Below the pieces are notes generated by a model. It made no database searches. It saw only the letters and a list, made by a program, of their open reading frames with translations, and was not told where the DNA came from. This document shows, one piece after another, positions 1 to 7,555 of a stretch of DNA of 35,740 bases; the first letter of the stretch is position 1, and each line of letters begins with the position of its first letter. Source of the DNA: a virus; IMG/VR virus record IMGVR_UViG_3300032288_001059, positions 1-35,740 of that record. One strand, written 5' to 3'. The position numbers were made by a program, and so were the translations under genes.

Positions 1-915
1 AGCATTAAATCTAACTTGAACCATTTGTGTAGAAGCATCTTGTTGTGGATATGGACGAAGATCCCACGCAATGTCCAATGAAGATCCTGTTGTTGCATAT
101 GTAATTCCAGTTCCTGTACTCCAAGTAGTCCAATCCCATCCTGCTATAGAAATAGATGGAGCATTTGGTGTTGCCCAATAATTAGAACCTTCGTTAACTC
201 CAAATGTAATTGTTGCATTTGAACCAACATAAACGTTGCTATATAGTGTGCCACCCATTTGTAAACTAAATGGAAGGTTCATTAAAATACCAGCATCATC
301 TACTCCAGCAAGAACATTTGTTGTAGTGCCAATAGTTGCTTGTAAATTATTTACTGCAGTTTGAGCATTATCAATTGCTATATTTGCTTGAGTAAGTTCG
401 GTTTGTGCTGTTGTTTGTGCTGTTGCTGCTATTGTTTTTGCTACAACGGCTTCGGATATTTCTACTTGAGCAGTTGATGTATCAATATTATTTATAGAGG
501 TTTGGGCTATAATAACAGTATCTTTAGCATCTTGAACTACTTGCGAACCTTGATCTGTTGGTGTAACAGATAAATTTATATTATTAATTGTTGCAGTTGC
601 TGTATCTACTAAGGCTACATCTGATTGTGCTATTGCTATTGTGGCTGTTACTGTATCTACCGCTGCTTGAGCCTCTACTCTTTCAGCAACTGCTACTGCT
701 ATAGTGGCTGTGGCGGTATCTGTGGCTGCAATAGCCTGTTGAACCTCTATAGTAGCCGTTGCAATGGCTGTATTGACCGCCTGTTGAGCAGGGCTAACAA
801 CAACTTGTTCTTGATTTTCTGTAGCATGAGCACGATTAGGAGACATTATTCCAAAAATTGTTAAACATAGTCCCACCCCAAAGGCTAATATTAGTCTTCG
901 TTTGAGGTTAGTCAA
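1..915 (-). CDS. Exported repeat-rich protein with signal peptide (partial, C-terminus beyond window)
   Basis: The frame is open from 915 to the window edge (305 codons) and no stop is reached. I chose the TTG at 915-913 because it gives a textbook Sec signal peptide: KRR at 5-7, a hydrophobic core at 8-24, and an A-H-A cleavage site at 29-31. A GGAG lies 12 bases upstream. The next ATG (846) would remove most of the signal. After cleavage comes an Ala/Thr/Val/Ile-rich region (about 45-200) with repeated DTATATI/DTVTATI-like units about 17-21 residues apart, probably helical. A Gly/Thr/Trp-rich beta domain follows, with an LPFSLQMGGTLYSNVYVGSN-like stretch near 225-245 that recalls nidogen-like extracellular folds. 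The function is unknown; a surface-exposed or virion-associated adhesin-like protein is an inference. Its GC is higher than in most neighbouring genes, as in the next exported gene. Confidence 0.7.
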   Translation of the reverse strand, partial: MTNLKRRLILAFGVGLCLTIFGIMSPNRAHATENQEQVVVSPAQQAVNTAIATATIEVQQAIAATDTATATIAVAVAERVEAQAAVDTVTATIAIAQSDVALVDTATATINNINLSVTPTDQGSQVVQDAKDTVIIAQTSINNIDTSTAQVEISEAVVAKTIAATAQTTAQTELTQANIAIDNAQTAVNNLQATIGTTTNVLAGVDDAGILMNLPFSLQMGGTLYSNVYVGSNATITFGVNEGSNYWATPNAPSISIAGWDWTTWSTGTGITYATTGSSLDIAWDLRPYPQQDASTQMVQVRFNA

Positions 916-951
916 TTGAGTGGTGGTCTCCAATGTGTAATTATATTAGCA

Positions 952-960
952 ATTATACCA
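952..960 (-). promoter_or_regulatory. Candidate extended -10 promoter
   Basis: On the minus strand this reads TGGTATAAT: a perfect TATAAT (957-952) preceded by TG one base upstream. It lies between the terminator of the 1020-2618 gene and the start at 915. Transcription would begin near 945, giving a leader of about 30 bases that contains the GGAG. No good -35 box is visible at 17 bases, as is common for extended -10 promoters. This is a sequence match only. Confidence 0.5.
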
Positions 961-1001
961 TTTTTTATAATAAAAAAGAGGGTAGAAATTAATCTACCCT
1001 C
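961..1001 (-). terminator. Rho-independent terminator
   Basis: A perfect 9-bp stem (978-986 with 993-1001) encloses a 6-base loop. On the minus strand it is followed immediately by a run of six T (977-972) and further T-rich sequence. It lies 18 bases beyond the stop codon of the exported protein gene at 1020-2618. Confidence 0.88.
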
Positions 1002-1019
1002 AATTTTACAAGGAGTTCG

Positions 1020-2618
1020 TTATGCTTTTACTTTCTTTTGAATCTTAAGAACTAGATTCGTAAGAGTTGTAATTAAAGTTTTTAACTGTGCCACTGTTAC
1101 TGCTAATGCAGCCACTGCAGCAAGTGCCTGTGATGCTGAATCAGTAACTGTTGCAGTTGCAGTAACTTTAACTTGTCCTGCTGTTGGAAGATCAGATCCA
1201 CCAGTTGCAGAAACAGTTACAGTACCAGCGCTTAGTGGCATGAAAACCTTATAAGTTTTTACACCATTTGCATCTGTTGTAACTGCTGTTGCAGTAATAG
1301 TATCACTTGATCCACCAAAAGAATAACTTGTGGTAATTCCACCAGCAGCAAGTAAGTTAGCATATGTCTTTCCAGATAATACAGCACCTGTAGCATCAAC
1401 TGCTGACAAGGTAATTGTTGCTTGCTCTCCTGCTACATAGTTTGCTTTATCAAAAGCCAACTTAATTGTAGCAACGGCAGCCTCAACACGAACTGTTGCT
1501 GTGTCTGCAGAAATTGTGCCACTCCTTACAACTAATCCTGCTGAACCAGTTTTTACACCAGTTAGAGAAAATAGTGCTGCACCATTTACAATTGAAGCAC
1601 TTGTTGCTGAGTTGCTAATTACTGTTAAATCACTTGAGGTAGCAGTTAATGTTCCTGCTCCAACAACTACTCCAGCAGCATCATATGCTACCGCAGAAAT
1701 TGCATCTGCATTTGAACCTACTGCAATTACTGGCTTCTTTACAGTTGTAACAATTTTAGCAATGTCTCCATAAAATGTTACTTTTTCTGTTCCTAGTAAT
1801 ACACCAGATGCTGAAGTTAGAGTAATTACTCCCTCTCCAGATGTTCCATCGGAAAATACTCCAATGTAACTACCTGCAGGAATAACCAATGATCTGCCTA
1901 GACCAGTAATTGTTGCATGGTTTGTTCCATGTCCCAACATACCTGCACCTGAAATAGTTGCTGTAATAGATTCTGAAGCAGAACCGTTGGCAGCATTCTT
2001 TTGAGTTAATACAATAACTGCTGCAGCATCAGATGAAACTGTTTTTGAAGCGTATACAGTAGCATCAGTTGTTGCTGAAATTGTTTCTCCAGCATTAAGA
2101 ATAGATGTTGTATGTGCAGTTGATGCCTTTAGATCTGGAGCAGTAACTGTAACTGTCCATGTTAATGGAACAGATGTTACTGAGCCAGAAGCACTTGTTA
2201 ATGTAGGAATAAATCTAACTACATATGTTCCAGGAACGCTAGGTACGTAGAATGACGATGTTAGTTTTGCAGTAACATAGCCAGTTGTATTTGTTGCTGG
2301 CGAAATTGCTGCTGTTGTTGTGTCTGCTGATAGTGCCACTGTTGCGCTAGATGTTTCTGTAACAGCAAATCGTGGAACGCTAGCAGTAGATGGGGCAGAC
2401 AATACTGCAGATATTACCGAAACAGTATCTCCAATAGTTGTTCCTAAAAACGATACTGATACTACTGCTGTTGCAGTCTCACCAGGATTAATTGTATCTG
2501 CTACTGCATCAATGCTAACAACGTCAGCATAGACTGTAGCCTGTGTCGGAAGTGCCGACATCACGCCAAGTGTCAAGGCTGCAGCCAAGACTGTGGCAAT
2601 TTTCTTAAATGAATTCAT
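1020..2618 (-). CDS. Secreted Ig-like beta-strand-repeat surface protein, host-like
   Basis: This 532-residue protein starts with a Sec signal peptide: KK at 5-6, a hydrophobic core at 7-23, and likely cleavage after V-Y-A at 29-31. The body is Ala/Thr/Ser/Val-rich, low in charge and cysteine-free, with repeated beta-sandwich-like segments. One is a GTYVVRF strand typical of bacterial Ig-like domains. The last ~35 residues form an amphipathic helix ending LTNLVLKIQKKVKA. I recall similar C-termini in surface proteins of freshwater acI actinobacteria; that is memory, not a search. The start is supported by AAGGAGA just upstream, and a strong terminator follows. Two sampled 60-base lines are 40-43% GC, above most of the window. 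Decoration of the virion or of the infected cell surface are both possible; neither is shown. Confidence 0.75.
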   Translation of the reverse strand: MNSFKKIATVLAAALTLGVMSALPTQATVYADVVSIDAVADTINPGETATAVVSVSFLGTTIGDTVSVISAVLSAPSTASVPRFAVTETSSATVALSADTTTAAISPATNTTGYVTAKLTSSFYVPSVPGTYVVRFIPTLTSASGSVTSVPLTWTVTVTAPDLKASTAHTTSILNAGETISATTDATVYASKTVSSDAAAVIVLTQKNAANGSASESITATISGAGMLGHGTNHATITGLGRSLVIPAGSYIGVFSDGTSGEGVITLTSASGVLLGTEKVTFYGDIAKIVTTVKKPVIAVGSNADAISAVAYDAAGVVVGAGTLTATSSDLTVISNSATSASIVNGAALFSLTGVKTGSAGLVVRSGTISADTATVRVEAAVATIKLAFDKANYVAGEQATITLSAVDATGAVLSGKTYANLLAAGGITTSYSFGGSSDTITATAVTTDANGVKTYKVFMPLSAGTVTVSATGGSDLPTAGQVKVTATATVTDSASQALAAVAALAVTVAQLKTLITTLTNLVLKIQKKVKA

Positions 2619-2634
2619 TTTTCTCCTTGTTATT

Positions 2635-4410
2635 TTATATTAAGTTTAGTTTATCAAGAAAATCCTTAACGTCGTTAGGCATTTCCCGATTATCCAATTC
2701 TACCATACCTTGTTGTTTTTCTGCAAATCGTGTTGCAGAACTCCAAGTATGAATTTCTATCTCTGTATTATTAGTCTTTTGTGTATGGGATATTGCTCCA
2801 AATACCGCACCACAGACTGCATCAGCCAAGTCTTTTGATTTTTTACGAGGATGATCTACCCTATTACCTTTCATTATTTTTAATTCTGACATTTCTTCTA
2901 ATAAAATAGGAATCATTGGAATGGCTACACGCTCCTCATAAATCATCATTGCTAAATCTTCGTAATGTTTTTTAGCAACTGAAACTGTTTCTGTTTTAAT
3001 TCCAACCGCTTGTAGTTCGTTTTGAATATCAAATGATTGCCAACGATCAAAAGAAACCATTCCAATATTAAAACCTTCTCTACGTAAGTTAATGATCCAT
3101 TGTTTTACTTCAGATAAATTAACTGGTCCTTCTGCTTTTGGTTCCCACCAAGCAACAGCATCAACAATAACAATTGGGGCTACCTGCTCATAATCTTTGA
3201 TAACTTGAATATTAACCCATTTATCAACATGTGCTATAGCAACAGCACATTTATCATGTTTTTGTGCAAGATCAGCGTGTATGTAATACACTTTATCTGG
3301 ATCTGGCTTAAATACTTTATCAAACCTTCTAAACGAATCTAATGGATTTCTAATGTTCATACATTTTTCTAGTTTTTCTTTTTGTTTAAAAAAAGCATCT
3401 GAAGCAAATGTTGGAACACAAGCAAATCGCATCATGGCATCTCCAAGATCTGTATAAAAGGCTAACTTAAAGTCATCAATTTTTCTTGTTGGATTTACCT
3501 CCCATGTTGGTCTTTTTAATGCTAATATTTTTGGAACCTTGTAAGAAATGATCTGATCTTCTTCCCAAATAATTTCAAATTGATTACTTGGGTCATCATG
3601 CGGTAAGGCTTCATTCATAATAAAGATATGTTTTTTTTCAATTGTTTCTTTTTCCATAATTACATCTTCGTACCGTTTTGAAATAAAGTCGCCTTGATAA
3701 CGAGGAAAAGAAAGAAGTACTACCTTTCCAAGATCTGGAAAACGAGAATCTACGGATCCACGAAATGCTTTATAAATATTTTCTGCAGTTTTACCTTGTT
3801 CATTACCAGTTCCAACCTCGGAAGCAAAACCAGATATTTCATCAAGAACTGCAAGCAATAAATTCAAACCCTCATGAGACTCTCTTTCTGAATGTCCAGA
3901 ATAAACTGTAATTGACTTATCAAATTCAACACTATCTGCTTTTGCATTATATTTTCCAGCAAACCATGGCGACTTTTCAATTTTAGTTTTAAACCCTTTA
4001 AAGAAAACATTTTTAGCCTGTTGAGCATTAATTGCAACGTTAATTAAATCTATTGCATCTCCACTTGGTTTTCCGAAATATCTTGCAGGGTCTTTAAGAC
4101 ATAATAACTTATAGACAATATAAGCACAAGCAACAGTAGAGGTAAAATCTTTACCACTGCCTTTGCCAAGTTGTAAAATGATCTCGTTTTTTGTGTATTT
4201 TTCATAATACCTAGCCCCTTCTACAGAACCATAAAGATCCTGTAAATCTTCTTTTTTATATATTTGACTCATTGCTTCAACAATGTCATATTGAATTGAT
4301 GACAAAGGTGGCTGACCAAGGTACTCAGAAGACTCTACAAATGTTTTTGCATCTACTGGCTTTTCTTCAAATTGATTTTCTTTTAATACTTCTAAAAAAT
4401 CATTGAACAT
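2635..4410 (-). CDS. terL: Terminase large subunit (packaging ATPase and nuclease)
   Basis: This is the motor that pumps DNA into the procapsid and cuts the concatemer. From the ATG at 4410 (591 residues) the ATPase shows Walker A GKGSGKD at 82-88 and Walker B LLLAVLDE ending at D190-E191. The nuclease half shows an RNase H-like acidic set: HADLAQ (D380), VSFDRW (D455) and KSKDLADAV (D527, D530). The length is normal for the family. A TTG at 4419 would add three residues, but the internal ATG is more plausible. The gene overlaps the end of the upstream small-subunit-like gene, which fits translational coupling. It sits after the replication and accessory genes and before two exported-protein genes, with no portal gene beside it inside the window. 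Confidence 0.95.
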   Translation of the reverse strand: MFNDFLEVLKENQFEEKPVDAKTFVESSEYLGQPPLSSIQYDIVEAMSQIYKKEDLQDLYGSVEGARYYEKYTKNEIILQLGKGSGKDFTSTVACAYIVYKLLCLKDPARYFGKPSGDAIDLINVAINAQQAKNVFFKGFKTKIEKSPWFAGKYNAKADSVEFDKSITVYSGHSERESHEGLNLLLAVLDEISGFASEVGTGNEQGKTAENIYKAFRGSVDSRFPDLGKVVLLSFPRYQGDFISKRYEDVIMEKETIEKKHIFIMNEALPHDDPSNQFEIIWEEDQIISYKVPKILALKRPTWEVNPTRKIDDFKLAFYTDLGDAMMRFACVPTFASDAFFKQKEKLEKCMNIRNPLDSFRRFDKVFKPDPDKVYYIHADLAQKHDKCAVAIAHVDKWVNIQVIKDYEQVAPIVIVDAVAWWEPKAEGPVNLSEVKQWIINLRREGFNIGMVSFDRWQSFDIQNELQAVGIKTETVSVAKKHYEDLAMMIYEERVAIPMIPILLEEMSELKIMKGNRVDHPRKKSKDLADAVCGAVFGAISHTQKTNNTEIEIHTWSSATRFAEKQQGMVELDNREMPNDVKDFLDKLNLI

Positions 4411-4936
4411 CGTGGACAATTGTAATCACTTCGCCTTCTTTTGCAATAGATGAAAGCCTATGCATAATTAAATCACGAACTTCTGGATGTTCTGATGCAA
4501 TGTCTCTAAGAATACCAACAAGAACTTCTTGACGACGTTCAATCTCAACCATCTCTTCTGCAAGTTCTTTATTCTCAAGAAGTCCAGCCTTTTGTAGCAT
4601 TTCAATTCTAGACTTTTCAATGTCTACAACTAATTTAATTGCTTGTGTTTTTGCACTAAGATTATTTGTCATTGATGCTTCATCAATAACTTCATAAGAT
4701 TTTGTAATTAATTTACTATAATGTGCATCTGCTCCAGCAAGTGCTTCTTTTGCACGAGCACGAATTGCTTCATTAGCAGAAGCCATAACTTTCCACTCAT
4801 TAATTAATGCAACAACACGAGTTCTTGGCATATCCAAATCTTTAGAAATTTTTGTTGGATCTTGTCCTTTAAGATATTCTGCAACAACTTTATTTACCTC
4901 ATCAAGGTGATCAATTAATTCTTTTTCAGTTGACAT
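4400..4936 (-). CDS. terS: Probable terminase small subunit (helix-turn-helix DNA binder)
   Basis: This 178-residue, highly helical and charged protein has an N-terminal helix-turn-helix-like segment at about 26-48 (DPTKISKDLDMPRTRV, then ALINEW). This is the usual DNA-recognition design of small terminase subunits. The middle (about 85-140) is predicted coiled coil, consistent with oligomerisation. The call rests on that layout and on its position directly upstream of, and overlapping, the large terminase gene. No specific family motif was identified, so another DNA-binding packaging factor is possible. The start ATG overlaps the end of the preceding Nmad1-like gene by 11 bases. Confidence 0.7.
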   Translation of the reverse strand: MSTEKELIDHLDEVNKVVAEYLKGQDPTKISKDLDMPRTRVVALINEWKVMASANEAIRARAKEALAGADAHYSKLITKSYEVIDEASMTNNLSAKTQAIKLVVDIEKSRIEMLQKAGLLENKELAEEMVEIERRQEVLVGILRDIASEHPEVRDLIMHRLSSIAKEGEVITIVHDVQ

Positions 4937-5261
4937 TTTTTTCCTTTGCTATTTTAAGCAAAACTAAATATCCAATAAGGTCATCTATGTCATTGTCTCC
5001 AATATAGTCTGTGCCCTTCATAAGCCTACTTAATTTATCATCAATTCTTACTCTAAGTTGTTCTACTGGATCTGATTTACTAAAAATTCTAACAGGGTCT
5101 AAAGCAGAATCTCCATATGCAATGTTTTTATCAATAAGCATTTTTGCAATTCCGTGACAAGTTACCCAAATATCTTTGCCAGAGGGTGCCCCTACAGAAT
5201 AAAGATATAAATCTTCACAACTAAAATTTTTTACATCTTTATATACTGGTTTTAATTTCAT
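4926..5261 (-). CDS. DUF1599/Nmad1-like protein
   Basis: This 111-residue protein matches the pattern I know for the DUF1599 family, also called nucleotide modification associated domain 1. It has YGDSALDPVRIFSK (about 49-62), then LRVRIDDKLSRL (69-80), then an acidic DNDIDDLIGYLVLLK stretch (about 88-102). The conserved acidic, Arg and Lys residues suggest nucleotide or nucleotide-sugar binding. The family has been linked by gene context to modified-base pathways, but its biochemical role is not established. No obvious base-modifying transferase or dNMP hydroxymethylase is in this window, so a modified-DNA role is only a possibility. Its ATG overlaps the stop of the upstream helix-turn-helix gene in an ATGA arrangement. 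Confidence 0.72.
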   Translation of the reverse strand: MKLKPVYKDVKNFSCEDLYLYSVGAPSGKDIWVTCHGIAKMLIDKNIAYGDSALDPVRIFSKSDPVEQLRVRIDDKLSRLMKGTDYIGDNDIDDLIGYLVLLKIAKEKNVN

Positions 5262-5413
5262 CGTCTAGATTTCCTTAATCCAAATTTTGCAAGGTATACG
5301 TAAATAGTTTCAACACTAGTTCCACACTCCTTGGCAATATCTTGTGGAGACTTTTTGTCTATAATAAATCTTTTACGGAGCCAAGCCTCGCTTGTATATA
5401 GTTTAGCAGTCAT
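5258..5413 (-). CDS. Small helix-turn-helix protein (51 aa)
   Basis: This short ORF runs from ATG 5413 to TGA 5258. It encodes 51 residues with a clear helix-turn-helix: WLRKRFIIDKKSPQDIAKEC, then GTSVETIYVYLAKFGLRKSR. The pattern of a long first helix, S-P-x-D-I-A-x-x-x-G-T-S and a recognition helix ending in LxxFGL resembles small phage DNA-binding proteins and the DNA-binding ends of some homing nucleases and invertases. There is no catalytic domain. It fills the gap between the halogenase and the Nmad1-like gene and overlaps the latter by four bases, so it is probably translated as part of that operon. The role may be regulatory; the target is unknown. Confidence 0.8.
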   Translation of the reverse strand: MTAKLYTSEAWLRKRFIIDKKSPQDIAKECGTSVETIYVYLAKFGLRKSRR

Positions 5414-5436
5414 AAAATTATTTGTCAAATTTTCTA

Positions 5437-6909
5437 TTAAACATATTCTGTATTTCTTATTTTTTCAATTATTTTTTTATGTGTTATAGTCTTATATGTC
5501 ATATCTATGTTCAATTGTTCATTAATTGTAAGATTTGTTATATTTTTTAAATTATTTGATAAAAAATTATACTCATTTAATATTTTTTTATTATCAAAAA
5601 GATTAAGACCAGCCATAACAAGAATAAAACTTGGTGAACGAAACATTGAATATGTTGAATCATTTTTAAAATCTTCCGCTATTGGGAGTTTTGTTTTCCA
5701 TTTTTCTAAATTATATTCTAAAGAATCTGGAATTTTTGTTTTTAAAATATTTTTCCAAAAATCCGTATCTTTCCTTTTTGTTAAATAGTGTAAAACAATA
5801 AAGTCTCTAATATTTTCAACAATACTATTAAAAGAAATATTATAATCTTTAATAACTTTTTCATCATAATTAGAAATTTTATGCATAAGCAAAAAACTTT
5901 GTTGAATACTTAATCCAATTGATGTTGCTTCAAGTGGCTCAAAAAAACTTCCACTTAGTCCTATAGCAACACAATTTTTAATCCAAACGTTTTCTAAAGT
6001 GCCTGGATCAAAATTAAAAGTTTTTCCAATTTCAATTTTATTTCCTAATTCTTTTTCTAATTCTAACTTTGCCTCATCGGCAGAAATAAAATTATTATCA
6101 TAAATATATCCATTGCCATGGCGACCCCAGACTGGTATCTTAAATCTCCATCCAGAATCCATTGCTTTTGCTAATGTCCATGCATTATAATTTTCTTCGT
6201 CTGGTGTTTGAAAAGTAATAGCAGAGTTTAATGTTAAATATTTACTAAATGATTTCCATTTAAAGTTTAGTTTATTCATTAAAACTCTTTTAAATCCAGT
6301 TGAATCTATATAAAAATCACTTTTATAATTTATATTTTTTCCAATTAACTCTTTAATATATCCATCACTGTCTAATTTAACATCAATAATTTCATCATCA
6401 AAAAGTTTAATTCCTTTTTTAATTGCTATTTTTTTTAAAAATTCATTTAATTTAAAAGTATTAAAATGATATTGGTTTATTGCTACATTTGTAACTGAAT
6501 CTATATCTATTATTTCTTCTTCTATTAAATTTTTTTCTATATTTTTAGAATAAAGATAGTTTGAATTTTCGGATATTTCTTTACCATATATAGCGCTATA
6601 TTGACCAAAGGTACTTGTAAATGGAAAAAACGGAGAATGGAGATATTTATGATTTTTTATCCAATTGTCAAACATTACTCCTTTTTTAAAAGTTGCATCG
6701 CATTCTTTTATAATTTCGCTTGGTTTAATTCCAACAAAACGCATAAAATCTGTAAAATTTTCTGTTGATCCTTCGCCAACACCAATGATTTCAATATTTG
6801 AAGAATATATTAAGTTAACATCTATACTGCTACGTTGTTTTAAAATAAGCGCAGAAATTAATCCCGCAGTACCACCACCAACAACTGTTAAACTTTTAAC
6901 CTGTTTCAT
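5437..6909 (-). CDS. Flavin-dependent tryptophan halogenase-like enzyme
   Basis: This 490-residue protein belongs to the FADH2-dependent halogenase family (PrnA/RebH type), in which hypohalous acid made at the flavin reaches the substrate via a lysine. Visible features are the FAD-binding GGGTAG at 11-16, GVGEGS at 43-48, a lysine in ATFKKGVMFDNW that aligns with the catalytic Lys79 of PrnA/RebH (K75), IDSTG at 201-205, and FFEPLEATSIG at 322-332, matching the FVEPLESTGI segment that carries the essential glutamate. The family signature WxWxIP appears as WRFKIP (254-259), with Phe for the second Trp. Length is slightly under the usual 510-540. No flavin reductase gene is in the window, so host FADH2 would be needed. 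The gene is strikingly AT-rich and follows the 214-residue gene with a one-base gap. The substrate is unknown. Confidence 0.9.
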   Translation of the reverse strand: MKQVKSLTVVGGGTAGLISALILKQRSSIDVNLIYSSNIEIIGVGEGSTENFTDFMRFVGIKPSEIIKECDATFKKGVMFDNWIKNHKYLHSPFFPFTSTFGQYSAIYGKEISENSNYLYSKNIEKNLIEEEIIDIDSVTNVAINQYHFNTFKLNEFLKKIAIKKGIKLFDDEIIDVKLDSDGYIKELIGKNINYKSDFYIDSTGFKRVLMNKLNFKWKSFSKYLTLNSAITFQTPDEENYNAWTLAKAMDSGWRFKIPVWGRHGNGYIYDNNFISADEAKLELEKELGNKIEIGKTFNFDPGTLENVWIKNCVAIGLSGSFFEPLEATSIGLSIQQSFLLMHKISNYDEKVIKDYNISFNSIVENIRDFIVLHYLTKRKDTDFWKNILKTKIPDSLEYNLEKWKTKLPIAEDFKNDSTYSMFRSPSFILVMAGLNLFDNKKILNEYNFLSNNLKNITNLTINEQLNIDMTYKTITHKKIIEKIRNTEYV

Positions 6910-6910
6910 T

Positions 6911-7555
6911 TTAGTTAGAATTTCCCGTCTCTGTAATTTTATAATAAAATTTGTCAGAATCTTCTAGCATCCATTTATCTTGATTTTCTACATCCCATTT
7001 TCTTTCATTAATTATCCTATCAATTACAAAATCTTTCTTTAAGGTAAAAGAAGGTTCATAGATGCGAACTCTGTTATTAGGCTGAATAGCAAAGTTTCCA
7101 TCATCTCTTTGAATAACATGTCCACATTTATGTTCTGCTGGATTTTCTGAATACCCGTCATCTAAAACATTAGAGTCTGGGTTATGCCAATCAAGAGTAA
7201 ATAAATACGTTCCTTTATGCATAGTTTTTGTTCTGTCAATGTAAGACATTTTAAGATTTGTAAGATTTTCAAATTTTGTCACAGATATATGATGACTAAA
7301 AGCATTCCATAAAACTAAATTGTGTATGTCTTCTTCTGGTATATTGGGCTGTGTGCAAAAAGCATTTATAGGCATTCTCCACCATAATCCACCATCCTCC
7401 ATCATTATATGGAATAACGGACTTCTACTTTTTATACTTGCAACTCCAAAAATAACACATGGAAAATATTTATCATGGCTATCTTTTTGGTTTCGTAAAA
7501 AATTTCCACGAACGTAACATTCAATTGGTGGTATGTTTGCATTTAGTTCTGGCAT
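6911..7555 (-). CDS. Uncharacterised protein coupled to the halogenase
   Basis: This 214-residue protein has no signal peptide or membrane segment. It begins with NANIPPIECYVRGNFL (about 5-20), followed by FGVASI (37-42), FHIMMEDGGLWWRMP (48-62), a His-containing NAFSHH segment (about 84-89), LDWHNPDSN, and AEHKCGHVIQRDDGN. The many conserved-looking Gly, His, Trp and Cys residues suggest a compact globular fold, and it has six tryptophans. I recall similar proteins in cyanophages and other aquatic phages but know no assigned function. Its ATG overlaps the stop of the RuvC-like gene (TAATG) and its stop is one base from the halogenase ATG. Co-translation with the halogenase is therefore likely, making it a candidate partner or substrate-side protein. 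Confidence 0.78.
   Translation of the reverse strand: MPELNANIPPIECYVRGNFLRNQKDSHDKYFPCVIFGVASIKSRSPLFHIMMEDGGLWWRMPINAFCTQPNIPEEDIHNLVLWNAFSHHISVTKFENLTNLKMSYIDRTKTMHKGTYLFTLDWHNPDSNVLDDGYSENPAEHKCGHVIQRDDGNFAIQPNNRVRIYEPSFTLKKDFVIDRIINERKWDVENQDKWMLEDSDKFYYKITETGNSN

Noticed and set aside
1501-1773. Plus-strand frame opposite the exported protein gene
   Set aside because: Antisense shadow of Ala/Thr/Val-rich codons; no ribosome site.
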